Source: Lantana camara (taxonomy: Eukaryota; Streptophyta; Magnoliopsida; Lamiales; Verbenaceae). Taken from it: a stretch of 64,000 nucleotides of DNA. How positions within the stretch are numbered: position 1 is the stretch's first letter; each line of letters begins with the position of its first letter. Position numbers and translations under genes: made by a program. The notes under the pieces were generated by a model. That model had not been told where the DNA came from, did no database searches, and was given only the letters and a program-made list of their open reading frames with translations. Shown here piece after piece: positions 34,021-44,439 of the stretch. The stretch lies in NCBI GenBank assembly GCA_037501455.1, contig CM074865.1, forward strand, positions 37,554,501-37,618,500, written 5' to 3'.

Positions 34021-35754
34021 TTACGCCTTCAGCTCCTTCAACTCTGCGGGAGCCATCCTATAGGGAGACTTTGCATAAGGTTCTGCTCCGGGATAGAGAT
34101 CTATTACAAACTCCACATCCCGATCCGGAGGTAAAGATCCCAGATTCTCCGGAAACACATCGGGGAATTCCTTCACGATCTCCGTCTCGTCGAGCTTGGC
34201 CTGATCCTTCGGCTTATTCAAAAGATAGGTCACATAGCCCGTCGCACCGTCCCTGAACAATCTACTTGCTTCCATAAAGGAAATAAACGGGCAGGTCTTC
34301 AACCTCTGACCTGAAAATACCGTAGAACCCAAAGTCACTTTCTTAGCAAAACAATCCATCTTCGCTCGTTATCGAAACAACTAATCCATGCCTAAAATCA
34401 CCCCATACTTCTTGATAAGCATCTTAATCAAATCTACCGGATACTCTTGATCTTCCACAACCACTGGACAACCACGGTAGGCACAGTTCGTCACCAAATT
34501 ACCACCAGGAGGAGAAGTAACAACAAAGGAATCATCAAAGCAAGCAACAGGCAAGGAAAGAGTAGTAACAAGCCGGGAAGCAATAAATGAATGCATTGCT
34601 ACCGGATCAAACAATGCATGCAATGGAATGCCATGTATGTGGATAGTACCTTCAATGGCGGCGTTGGCATCCACTTCCACATCCTCTTCTTCTCCCTCCA
34701 AAGCATAAGCCCTTGCTTGAATAGGGGCTCTCGAAGGCTTCACGTTCAAAGGTTGAGGAGCTCGAGCTTGAGGCACTCTCATCTGAGGACAACTACCAGT
34801 CAAATGGTCGGGTTCTCCACATTTATGGCACCTCTTCAACTTCTTCCGGCATGTCTCCTCGGTGTGGTTGCGACCCTTGCAACAAGCACATTGGATCGGC
34901 GTAGGTAGAATAGGTGCTACCTGTACTAGCGGTCAGGCTCTCTTGACAGAAGTATTAGGACCTTGGGGTTTGAAGATCGGAGGCCCACATTGTGATGCAG
35001 GCCTCTTCCCCAAATTAGAACCCGAACCTTGCCTCGTAGAATAAGTTGGGGGCCTCAACCTTAACCTATTAGCTTCCACCTTAACGGCCTTCCTCGTGGC
35101 TTTCTCCCAAGTATCCACAGTTGCAGCTTGTAAACCATTCTGAATCTCATATCTCAAACCATGAACAAAGTTCCGAGCTTTCTGAGTATCATCATTAGTA
35201 ATGTGAGGCGCATATGGAGCAAGTCTTTCAAATTCCAAAATGTAATTCTCAACCGTTCGATTCTCTTATCTCAACTCCATGAATTCCTGGAGCCTTCTTT
35301 CACGTGCACTAGGTGGAATATACTTGTGGCTAAATTCCCTAACAAAGCTTTCCCAGTTGAATTCTTCATCTATTCTTTCCAATCGGGCTCTCATAGCCTT
35401 TAACCAATTAGATGCAGGACCTCGAACAAACCGAGCTGTACAAACGGCTTTCTCATAAGAAGGAGCGGGGCAGATCTCCCAAATTCCCGAAATCTCTAAT
35501 GACCACTCTTCTGACTGAATGTCATCGCCTCCATACCACTTAGGTGGGTTGTTATTTCTGAACTCCTTAAAGGTCGGAGTAACATGTCCTCCTTGCCCTC
35601 CACCCTGAGGGTTGTCTCTCTGATTCTGTTGAAGTTGATTAAGAAGAGCTTGCACTATGTTCTCAGCATTCATTGGTGGAGGTGGTGGTTCTTGTGGAGG
35701 AGGGTGATTAAGATCCGGAGTTTGCTCCCTATCCACTCTCCTTCTTGGAGGCAT
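34021..35754 (-). pseudogene. RT-B gag-protease (broken by nonsense codons)
   Basis: Starts MPPRRRVDREQ at 35754. It shows a plant retrotransposon gag domain, two CCHC zinc knuckles (34849-34890 and 34789-34830), a protease region and the linker to RT. One reading frame is interrupted by stops near 35266, 34933, 34381 (Trp position of a GMDWL motif) and 34021. The protease motif reads DPVAMHSF near 34608, where RT-A has DPGATHSF, so the Gly of the catalytic motif is lost. Gag would form the particle and protease would process it. Confidence 0.88.
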
Positions 35755-35943
35755 CCTGAAAATTCAAAAATCATGAAAATATTGATGCATGGGGTTCAGT
35801 TCATGATCATGAAATCAATCATCAAGGATTTAAGCAAGTAAGCCACATAAATATGTAAATGAATGCAAATAATCATGAAATCCTAAACCGAACGACCTAG
35901 ACAAACTCAACAAGACACTAGAGCTGCGGTTTTCCAACCGAGA

Positions 35944-35955
35944 GCTCTGATACCA
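35944..35955 (-). other. RT-B primer-binding site
   Basis: GCTCTGATACCA on the plus strand is TGGTATCAGAGC on the minus strand, complementary to the 3' end of initiator Met tRNA. It lies 8 bp inside the right LTR boundary (35964), which fixes the 5' LTR and the minus orientation. Confidence 0.92.
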
Positions 35956-35963
35956 CGCAAGGA

Positions 35964-37215
35964 TGTAACACCCCGGAGCGAAGGGTGCCACATCCCCCGC
36001 ACTAAGGTCTAACATGAGTAACGAAATAGAGAGTTCACACCCGTATCAAACCATAGCGAATGGGAGACACACGGAACACACACCCTCGCTAGGTGGCCTA
36101 GACCCTCAAATTACGCAAATTAAAATCAGAGTAGTGGAAGCAAATCACATATCAAACATAATTCCCAAGATCACATATCCACATATCCAAAAAGGAGGGT
36201 CAAGTAATCAAGCTAACCATACTAGATCATATACAAGCTATACAATGCCCATCGAGGCCAAAATAGCATAAGTAATCATAATACAAAATCCAAAAGTATA
36301 TAGGCAAAGGAAATGTAAACCACTACGATGCATGAGGACTCAAGCTACACCACGAGTAAAACCCAACCGACACTTTCCGCCTAGCTTGACTTGGAAGTAC
36401 CTGCAAACTCAAAAGAAAGGAAAAAGGGGAAAACAACAGAGAGGGTTAGTCCTAATGACTAGTGAGGGGGCTAACTCACACACCCGATATACATATATAT
36501 AGAGCAAAGCAATTAATCAAATCGAAAAGATCCTTGAACAGAGAGTGGGTTTTGCAAGCCAAAAAAATTCCCATGATATAGGTATACATAGGTTTAAATG
36601 AGAAAAATTAAGGCCAAAGGCCAAACATCAAGTTTTAAGACATTTGAAGCCCACTCTCATTTCCTAGATCAGGCAAACTTAACCAACTCGGCGAGTACGA
36701 GCCACACTTCTCACTTCCATACACAAAGGGCATATTAAAGCAAAACAAAATCATAATCCATCCCCAACACCGAGTGATAGAAGGGTTGACGGCCCTAACT
36801 ATCCATATACACATACGAGACAAGGTTTAATCACGACCTTGAAACCTTCGACGGTTAACTCCGCCGGCTCAAGAGAAACACCCTTCCTCGATCCTCCCAA
36901 GGTTGGATGAGACTCGCAAATTGAGGTCTTGATGGAAGAGCTTGGCGACCCCTCGACTGTCCCGAGATTACCATACCACACTCCGGGGCCCAAAACTTAT
37001 CACAAAAATCACACACATACCACAAAGCTTATCTTTCGAAGCCACATCTCGCTTACTCACACATACTTGCATAACGCTAAAGTTTTCCAAACAAAAGCAA
37101 AATAGTTTATATACTTATACAAAACGTTTCCAAAATTTTATAACAAGAGGGACAAGCCCTCAACATAAGTATCATACACTTATTTAACATATATTATACA
37201 TAATCGGATGCGAGG
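35964..37215 (-). mobile_element. RT-B right (5') LTR, fragment 1
   Basis: Begins TGTAACACCCCGGAGCG on the plus strand, adjacent to the primer site. It is cut at CGAGG (37211-37215) by RT-A and resumes at 47788. It contains the 270-bp segment missing from the left LTR. No gene. Confidence 0.9.
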
Positions 37216-38362
37216 TGTAACAGCCCGACTCAGGGCCAAGTTGAGAAAAGGAAAGTAAAGGGTAACTCAGGAAGCGTTTATAATCTCGATCCTTAATAAT
37301 TCACTTCATGCATTGCATTTTATGTGACTTATATGTTTTTATATGTTATAATTTAATTAAATGTTCGTCAATTTAATTCTTTTCTCTATTTAATTTGTGC
37401 TTTGAAACTCTTTTCATAAAATCCTAGAATTCTAGTATTCATTCCCTTCTAGCACCTAAAAACCCTTCATATACTTCAAAACCCATTCCTACAGTTTTAG
37501 GTTAGAAATTACGAAAATACCCCTACAGCTCAAAAATATTCCTACATCTCCCGAAGTACTTTCACTACCCAATATTTTAACCAAAATAATCCTCACATTA
37601 TTTCGAGGATCGTGATACTCTCCTTAAACCATAATTCTCATCCTAACTCCCGTAGTATCAAAAAAACCGGCAAAAACCCTAGCTTATGATTCGATCATCA
37701 ATAAAACCTTATTCATCTACCTTTTGATATTCAAAATTATAACCAAAACGACCCTCAAATTATTTCATGAATTTTCATGCATTTACCAAAAACTCGATTT
37801 CACCCCTAGCATATTTATAAATATTTTCCTATTTAAAAATCATCATTTTATTTTAAAACAATTAGCTTTTGATCAATAGTCGAAATTATACTTAAAACGA
37901 TCCTTGAATTTTCCTCTGCATTATAGTGATTTTTCCAAACTCTAAACTATATTATAGCTTCGTTTACATAATTTCCTTATGATTTTCATCATCTTTAGTA
38001 TTCATAACTTATAAACAAAAACTCCAAATATTTCATATTTATAATCAAAACGAAGCTCACTTTTCACTCATTCTACTATCAATTCACTACATCAAAATTT
38101 TATCCCTCGACTCTTGAATAAATTTTATATTATTTTTACATTTATTTTTATTCCAAATGACATCATCCATGACCTCATGTTCTTCTAGAAGAATTAAACA
38201 AATGAGCATAATTTCTCCACATTTCCTAGTTAATTACCAAGCATTTGTTCATGAAATAATTAAACCACATCTCCAATTTAATTACCAAGCATTTGTTGAA
38301 ACCTTAGGCAACCACATCTCCCATAAACTTTCATTTATTGCTTAGAAACCCTCATGACTACC

Positions 38363-38370
38363 TATAAATA
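38363..38370 (+). promoter_or_regulatory. TATA box of RT-A 5' LTR
   Basis: TATAAATA in CTACCTATAAATACCCC, about 100 bp before the donor-like GTATGT. The same sequence occurs at 45586-45593 in the 3' LTR. Confidence 0.7.
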
Positions 38371-39581
38371 CCCCCCTTGAGCCTCATTTATACCTCACAA
38401 TTCAACACACAAAATCACTCTCCCTCTCCCCAAACCTCACGCCACTTTCCCTCTCCTCTCTCTAAGGTATGTTTTCTTCTATTATCTCATGTTTTATATA
38501 ATGTTCTTAGTATAGAAATAATAGTAGCATGCCTAGGATTAATTAAATTATGCTTTAGGAATTTATTTTATGAAATATGTGCATAATTGTTAGTTTAAAT
38601 AACAATGTGTGTACATTATGAAATTTTATTTAATTAAATGCATGAGTTATGATATGATATAATGTTCTTATGTATTTAGATGCTTATGATCTTGTTTGAA
38701 TAAATTCATGCCTATAGTAATTTATTTTGAATTATTTTTCATAGAAAGTTCATATATTTTGCTATATTATACTTCAATCTTATGTTATGAATATGAATAT
38801 GATAGAACATGTTACACACTCTCTTTGAATATTCAAATAAGCTCAAGAACATGTTCATAATGTTCTTGGATGTGTGTGTGTGCATGTGTGTGCCGTGACT
38901 AATGTGTGTATGTGTGTGAGTTTGATTTTGTGTTATAAAGTGTTTAATTCATATGAAATTGAATAGTAAATGTTTTTAATAGTAATTTTGACTTTTGGTC
39001 AACCAAAATGTCATTAATTTCGAAATTATTACAAAAATAATTATAAAATAAGTTTTGGAATTTTTAAAGAAATATTTTTCCCAAATCTTTCCAAAATCGG
39101 TAAACTATGAAATATTTTTCAAAAGATAACCTACGTTGTCAAATTAAACCTTGAATTTCATTTCAAATCTTATAATTAGAATTATAGTATGGTTGATAAA
39201 TATTTGATTAGTTAAAGATCCCATAAACCCTAATTTATTAATCAAATTCCCTTAAACGGGTAAATTTAGGGTTTACCGGGAAATCTTTAACGCATTACAC
39301 AACGTGCATCTTTCCTAATTATTTCATTATGATGTTATGTGCAATTAGTTAGTTAGGAACTAAGAACCTAGTTCTAAGTCCATAGTAGTTATTACTTTCA
39401 GGCGAACATAGCATCGAAGAGTGGAATCCTCACACTTCCACTTAAGTCTCGGTATCGGTGAGGGTTTAAGTCTTTTCAACTGAAATCATGATAAAATACT
39501 TTACTTTATTTCTTGAATTTCCTTTCAAGTTATTCTTCCCTTTATGGGAAAGTAATTCTTGTTAATTATTGAAAACATACA

Positions 39582-39619
39582 TTTACCCGAAAAGTACTTA
39601 GTACTTTCTTACGGGTAAA
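39582..39619 (+). repeat. Long hairpin in RT-A LTR
   Basis: TTTACCCG (39582-39589) pairs with CGGGTAAA (39612-39619), and inside it AAAGTAC (39591-39597) pairs with GTACTTT (39601-39607) around a 3-nt loop. The copy in the 3' LTR is 46805-46842. L9 has no equivalent. Confidence 0.8.
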
Positions 39620-40571
39620 TATTCTCGTCTTGCAAGCAAAATTATTGTTTTTCCTATGGGCCCGGTGGTCTTGGTAGAAGTAGTAGTCCGGGAGGCATGG
39701 GCCGAGGTCTACTATTATACCAGCCGCCAACTAGATCTTGATGGTGGTCTAACTGGAGGTTAGTTATTCCACATCAAGTGACGGGAAAAGGTACGTCCCT
39801 CCCACAATATTGTTTATCGTCACTAGGGGTAGCTCCCTGAGGTGACACCGGAGGAAGAAGGATGGTATTGTATTGTTGTATTTCTTTTTACTGAGTAACG
39901 ACATCTTGATCAATGTCGTTACGAATATTCTTGGTTTTTTTAAGGAGTTAAGGTTGGAGACGCCTAGCTTGCGGGCATAAAAATCATTTTTCAAAACGGT
40001 TCATAAGTTTTCTAAAAGTATAGCCTATATTTCCCCTACCCCTATTTCAAACAAATATGAACCGGATATTATTGTCATATATCTATTTGTTACTATATAG
40101 TATATATATTTCAAACCAAGACTTTCTTGGTCAAAACCTTTTCAAAATCTTACTTATAATCCTAAATCCCAAACCCCCCGTCACTTAGTCATTTTGACTA
40201 ACCCTCCTACTCTTTTAATTCATGATTTCAGGAATCTATACAGCGACGCCTTAGAGGTATCTTGAAGCTTTAAGGTGTCACATTCCAGTCAATTAGAGTG
40301 ATCACGAGTGCATGCACATCTTTCAATAAGCACTCTTCTGTGAAGTTAAACCTATCGTTGTAATTACTTGTCCAACTTAATAATATGTGTCCCGTTATGT
40401 ATTGTTCCCTTTTTATTGTTCAATTTTATTTTCCGTTGCATTTAAATTTCATACTCTGATATTGTATAGTCTTGTCCGTTCGCCGAAGTATTTCTCGAGT
40501 GCTAGGTCTCACATCCACTCGGGGAGTACTACGGTGCGGGGTTGTAGTGTTAAGGGGCGCTACAGCTAAGG

Positions 40572-40583
40572 TGGTATCAGAGC
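40572..40583 (+). other. RT-A primer-binding site
   Basis: TGGTATCAGAGC, 7 bp after the 5' LTR, complementary to initiator Met tRNA. Confidence 0.95.
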
Positions 40584-40687
40584 ACCAGGTTTAGATAGAG
40601 AGAACTTAACTTGAACATTAGATAGAGAAAGTATTTCACTATAATTTCTTTGCTCTAATAACTTGTAAAGTGTTTTTCTAGAGTAAT

Positions 40688-41443
40688 ATGGCTGGCTACG
40701 GTGAGCTTCCACATTCTGATAGCATTGAGTGGCTTGATCAGTATGAGCCTCCTAGGACCTTAGTTGTTACTCGTAGTGGGGGTCCTAGATACTATCCTTG
40801 GCAGAGGATTAGGCAGCATAGTCAGGATTCACATCAGGAGGCCTTTCCCGGGTATGCCTACCCGAACAGAGCAGTTCACCTATTAGAGGCCGAGAGAGAT
40901 GCCTACTTTTATGAGTATCAGAGGACTGGTGAGTATCGATTGGAGGCTGAGAGGAACCGAGAGATGGCTAGACAGACAGCAGTAGACCGTGATCATGCTC
41001 AGGACCAGTTAGCCGCATCTCAGATTGCTATTTCTCAGTTAGCATCACGAGTGGCTGAGCTCGAGGAGGACGTGGTTAGTTTGACTCTGGATCGTGAGGC
41101 TTCTATAGTGATCCATGACCAGTACCGAGCCCAGATGAGGAGCCGTTTGGAGGACGCACTTCACCTGAACGATACTCAGGTTATGGAGCAGGTTCTGGAG
41201 ATGCAGCCCGGACCCGCAGTAGCCCATTCTGGAGACAGTGAGGCTTCAGATGCTATAGCCCATTCTGATGAGGACGAGGAGGAGCCCCAGCAGGACGATG
41301 AGATTGACGAGGATGTTGATAGACTACAGGTTGTTCCCGATGAGGAGGATAGTATTGAGCCCAGTGAGGAGTGGAGTCCTATTAGGGTTCCAGATTCAGA
41401 TGATACGGTTGACCTCGAGGCAGGTAGTGCTACGGAGGATTGA
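40688..41443 (+). CDS. RT-A extra ORF upstream of gag (unknown function)
   Basis: 251-residue ORF between the primer site and gag. No family is recognised. It begins MAGYGELPHSDS. Residues about 62-160 are charged and heptad-like (AERDAYF..., LEAERNREMARQ, SRVAELEEDVVSL), consistent with a coiled coil. Residues about 180-251 are very acidic, rich in Glu, Asp and Ser. No signal peptide, membrane segment, zinc knuckle or catalytic motif is visible. The Met follows an AG-rich acceptor-like tract. RT-B has no equivalent. It could be a dimerising nuclear or gag-associated accessory protein, but this is inference. It ends in TGA at 41441-41443, about 490 bp before gag. Confidence 0.7.
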   Translation: MAGYGELPHSDSIEWLDQYEPPRTLVVTRSGGPRYYPWQRIRQHSQDSHQEAFPGYAYPNRAVHLLEAERDAYFYEYQRTGEYRLEAERNREMARQTAVDRDHAQDQLAASQIAISQLASRVAELEEDVVSLTLDREASIVIHDQYRAQMRSRLEDALHLNDTQVMEQVLEMQPGPAVAHSGDSEASDAIAHSDEDEEEPQQDDEIDEDVDRLQVVPDEEDSIEPSEEWSPIRVPDSDDTVDLEAGSATED

Positions 41444-41791
41444 GTTCAGACTATGAGATACGAGGTACAGTATATAGGATAGTTATCCGGGGTATGTATA
41501 TAGCGGCCAGTGGAGACACTCCCCATTTTTGCAGCAGTACATAGTAGCAGCGGCAGACAGTAGCAGCTTTGACTTACTAGGGGTGACGGTGACAGTACTT
41601 GTAGGGTGTAACTCGAGGTAGATCGGGTCCACCCCCCTTTCTTTTGCTTTTACTTTTGTAGCTCTTGAAGCATACTAACCATGATGCATATATATATATG
41701 ACGCATTTTGATCATTTTACACTGTTATATCATGATACTTTATATTTCTGCATCATGAGTCTTAGAGTCGCTTCAAGATACCAGCAGGACC

Positions 41792-41926
41792 GTGAGTATT
41801 AATGTTATTTCTTTCTGCACTCTATGTTTGATGATTGATGTTACTTGGTGATTGTTGTTCTGTGATGATCATTGAAACATTCTTAACCCTGCATGCATTA
41901 TATCTCCTATATAGTTGTGATTTCAG
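41792..41926 (+). other. Possible intron before RT-A gag
   Basis: GTGAGTATT at 41792 and GTGATTTCAG ending 41926 delimit 135 bp just ahead of the gag Met at 41935. The sites fit plant splice consensus, but splicing is unproven. It would clear upstream AUGs (41872-41893 region) from the gag leader. Confidence 0.4.
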
Positions 41927-41934
41927 TATTCACA

Positions 41935-43392
41935 ATGCCTCTACGAAGAACACTACGAAATAACTCTCCATCGCCACAAGATCCGCCCGGACACCCTGAA
42001 CTTGTAGAAGCTTTAAGGCAGTTCGTCCGAACATGTACATCTGGGAATAACCCTACCAACGAGCGATCCTTAGAGAGGTTTCTCCGAATGAATCCTCCAA
42101 AATTCTTTGGAGAACCTAACGACCTGAAGGCTGAAAATTGGATAGCTAGTTTGGAAAAGATTTATGAGGCTATGGATATATTTCCCGAGGAACGGGAACG
42201 AGTGCAGTATGCAGCCTTTCTCCTAGAAGGACCTGCTTTGAGTTGGTGGAAGCACGTTAAGTTGACCTGGATAGAAGATCGAACTGATTACAGTTGGGTG
42301 GAGTTTGTGAAGGAATTTCAGAATAAATATATTCCTCAAGTGGTAAGAGATACTCGAGAGGCTGAGTTTATGACTTTAACTCAGGGTTATATGTCAGTGG
42401 CTGAGTACGAGGCAAAGTTCGTGAGACTTATTCAGTATGCTCCACACATTCTGAATGATGAACGGAGAAAGACCAAGCGATTCATTGATGGATTAAAGCC
42501 AGATCTTCGATGGGCTTTAGCTTCATTGGACATTGAAACTTATAATAAAGCGGTCGATAAAGCCCTGAAGACCGAAGCAGCTCACAAGAATATTCGCCAG
42601 GCAGCTAATCGCCCTGTTCCCCCTCAAAATAAGCCCTCTCAAGGAATGAAACGTCCCGCTGGACCATCTAACCAGAAATTTGGAAAGAAACCCACACCAG
42701 CCCAGCAAAAGCCTAAGTCAGTCCCGTCTAATTCACAAGAAGAGATCACTTGTGAATATTGTCACAAACCGGGACATACTGAACAAGACTGTCGAAAGAA
42801 AGCTGGCACTTGTTTGTGGTGTGGAGACCCTAACCATCAGTTTAATACATGCCCAAAGAGACCGGGATTTAAGGAAAAGGAGAAAGCCGTGGGAAAGTCC
42901 GGAAAACCACTTGTCAAGGGAAAAGCTTACGCGTTGGAAGGAAACAAGGATCCAGACCCTTCGGATGTTGTGGAAGGTACGGTACGCATCCTAAACACGC
43001 CAGTTAAGGTCCTATATGACCCTGGTGCCACGCATTCATTCATTGCATCAAATTTATGTGCGCATTTAAATTTTCCCCTTGAATGTTCATCATATAATTT
43101 CGAGATAAGTTCCCCTTTGGGAGCTTGTTTAATAACGGATCGAGTATATAAACGCTGCCCTATACAAATCAGTGACCGTTACTACCCAATGGACCTCATC
43201 GAACTTCCGATAACAAGATATGGAATCATTCTGGGAATGGATTGGCTCTACAAATACCATACTAAGTTGGATTGTTTCAAGAAAGAAATCATCTTAGGAC
43301 AAGATGAAAGTTGGATTCCTGAAGATAAGAGATCAGTAGCAATGATTTCTATGACAGAGGCTAAGAAGTTGATTCAGAAGGGAGCCACATGA
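41935..43392 (+). CDS. RT-A gag-protease polyprotein
   Basis: 485 residues from the Met at 41935 (MPLRRTLRNN), chosen because it matches the start of the RT-B gag; an in-frame Met 14 codons earlier (41893) is less likely. Retrotransposon gag capsid-type domain at residues about 50-220 (KAENWIASLEKIY, LLEGPALSWW, EFVKEFQNKYIP), then a basic Pro/Lys linker. Two CCHC knuckles follow: CEYCHKPGHTEQDC (273-286) and CLWCGDPNHQFNTC (293-306). Aspartic protease with DPGATHSFIA at about 362-371 and ILGMDWL near 432. Gag would package the RNA. The frame ends in TGA at 43390 where RT-B has Gly, before the RT linker. Confidence 0.9.
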   Translation: MPLRRTLRNNSPSPQDPPGHPELVEALRQFVRTCTSGNNPTNERSLERFLRMNPPKFFGEPNDLKAENWIASLEKIYEAMDIFPEERERVQYAAFLLEGPALSWWKHVKLTWIEDRTDYSWVEFVKEFQNKYIPQVVRDTREAEFMTLTQGYMSVAEYEAKFVRLIQYAPHILNDERRKTKRFIDGLKPDLRWALASLDIETYNKAVDKALKTEAAHKNIRQAANRPVPPQNKPSQGMKRPAGPSNQKFGKKPTPAQQKPKSVPSNSQEEITCEYCHKPGHTEQDCRKKAGTCLWCGDPNHQFNTCPKRPGFKEKEKAVGKSGKPLVKGKAYALEGNKDPDPSDVVEGTVRILNTPVKVLYDPGATHSFIASNLCAHLNFPLECSSYNFEISSPLGACLITDRVYKRCPIQISDRYYPMDLIELPITRYGIILGMDWLYKYHTKLDCFKKEIILGQDESWIPEDKRSVAMISMTEAKKLIQKGAT

Positions 43393-44408
43393 TTCGTTGC
43401 CTATCTCTTAAATAGGCCAAAGGACCAACTTAAGGTTGAAGAGGTAGAAGTGGTAAATGAGTTTCTCGACGTTTTCCCAGAACATCTAAACTCGTTACCT
43501 CTAGACCGCGAGTTGGAATTTGTAATCAATACAATTCCTGAGGCAGAGCCTTTCTCTAAAACCCCTTATCGGATGGCCCCAACTGAACTTCAGCACGGCA
43601 GCACATCCTCAAACTAATGGACAATCTGAAAGAATCATTCGATACCTGGAAGATATGTTAAGGGCTTGTGCTTTAGATTTCCAAGATAATTGGAAAGATT
43701 GCCTACCCCTTGTGGAGTTTGCATACAACAACAACTATCAAGCTTCTATCCAAGCTGCACCTTACGAGGCTTTATATGGAAGAAAATGTAGATCTCCACT
43801 ATACTGGGATATGGATGAAACCAAGGAAAGTAAAAGGAAACCCCGAGGGAATATTGTTAAAAGATGGGTGGAAGAAGCAACAGAGAAAGTTGAAATCATC
43901 AAGCAGAAAATGAAAGCTGCCCAAGATCGGTAGAAAAGTTATGCTGATAACCGAAGAAGGGACATAGAATTCGCAGTAGGCGAAAAGGTATTCTTGAAAG
44001 CATCCCCAAGAAAAGGGTTTACACGAATTGGGAAAGGGGGAAAGCTAAACCCTCGATATATAGGACCTTTTGAGATACTAGAACGTATCGGTCCAACAGC
44101 CTATCGCCTAGACCTACCAGCAAGTCTTACTGGGATACATAACGTATTCCATGTGTCCCAACTCCGAACATACTTTGCTGACAATTCACATATCCTATCT
44201 GTTGAAGAAGTACCACTAGAACCCGACCTTACTTATGAAGTAAGAACCAGTCAGAATCTTGGATAGGAAATTCCAAGAATTTAGGAACAAAAGAATTCCA
44301 CTCGTTAGAATCTTATGGAAAAGAAATGGTACAGAAGAACAGACTTAGGAAATAGAGGAAAAGATGTTGAAACATTATCCAGGGCTGTTCAAGGACAGTA
44401 ATAGAATC
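43393..44408 (+). pseudogene. RT-A pol remnant: RT linker fused to integrase C-terminus
   Basis: After the gag-protease stop, 43393-43593 still encodes the pre-RT linker ending PYRMAPTELQ. It is then joined at TTCAG (43589-43593) to the end of the integrase catalytic core (PQTNGQSER in another frame). Downstream are [28 protein letters not shown], a stop near 43931, GPFEILERIG, a frameshift near 44250 and a chromodomain-like tail with another stop. RT, RNase H, the integrase zinc domain and two of three catalytic acidic residues are absent, so no enzyme can be made. Confidence 0.9.
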
Positions 44409-44426
44409 TGAGGACAGATTCTTTTA

Positions 44427-44439
44427 AAGGGGGGAAGAT
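44427..44439 (+). other. RT-A polypurine tract
   Basis: AAAGGGGGGAAGA directly precedes the 3' LTR start (TGTAACAG at 44440). Confidence 0.92.

Larger units (their letters stand above)
37216..40564 (+). mobile_element. RT-A 5' LTR
   Basis: 3,349 bp, TGTAACAGCCCG...GGGGCGCTACA. Promoter-like TATAAATA at 38363-38370, leader ending CTCTCTAAG with donor-like GTATGT at 38467, acceptor-like TACTTTCAG ending 39401, a 56-bp second exon-like segment, donor-like GTGAGG at 39458 and acceptor-like GATTTCAG ending 40231. A hairpin lies at 39582-39619. It lacks the ACGGCCGT-type palindrome cluster of the other subfamily. Small frames here are repeated in the 3' LTR and look non-coding. Confidence 0.95.

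Noticed and set aside
38157..38586. Small frames in the RT-A LTR repeated at 45380-45809
   Set aside because: The repetition only reflects the two LTR copies; the frames span the TATA box and leader and lack protein-like features.
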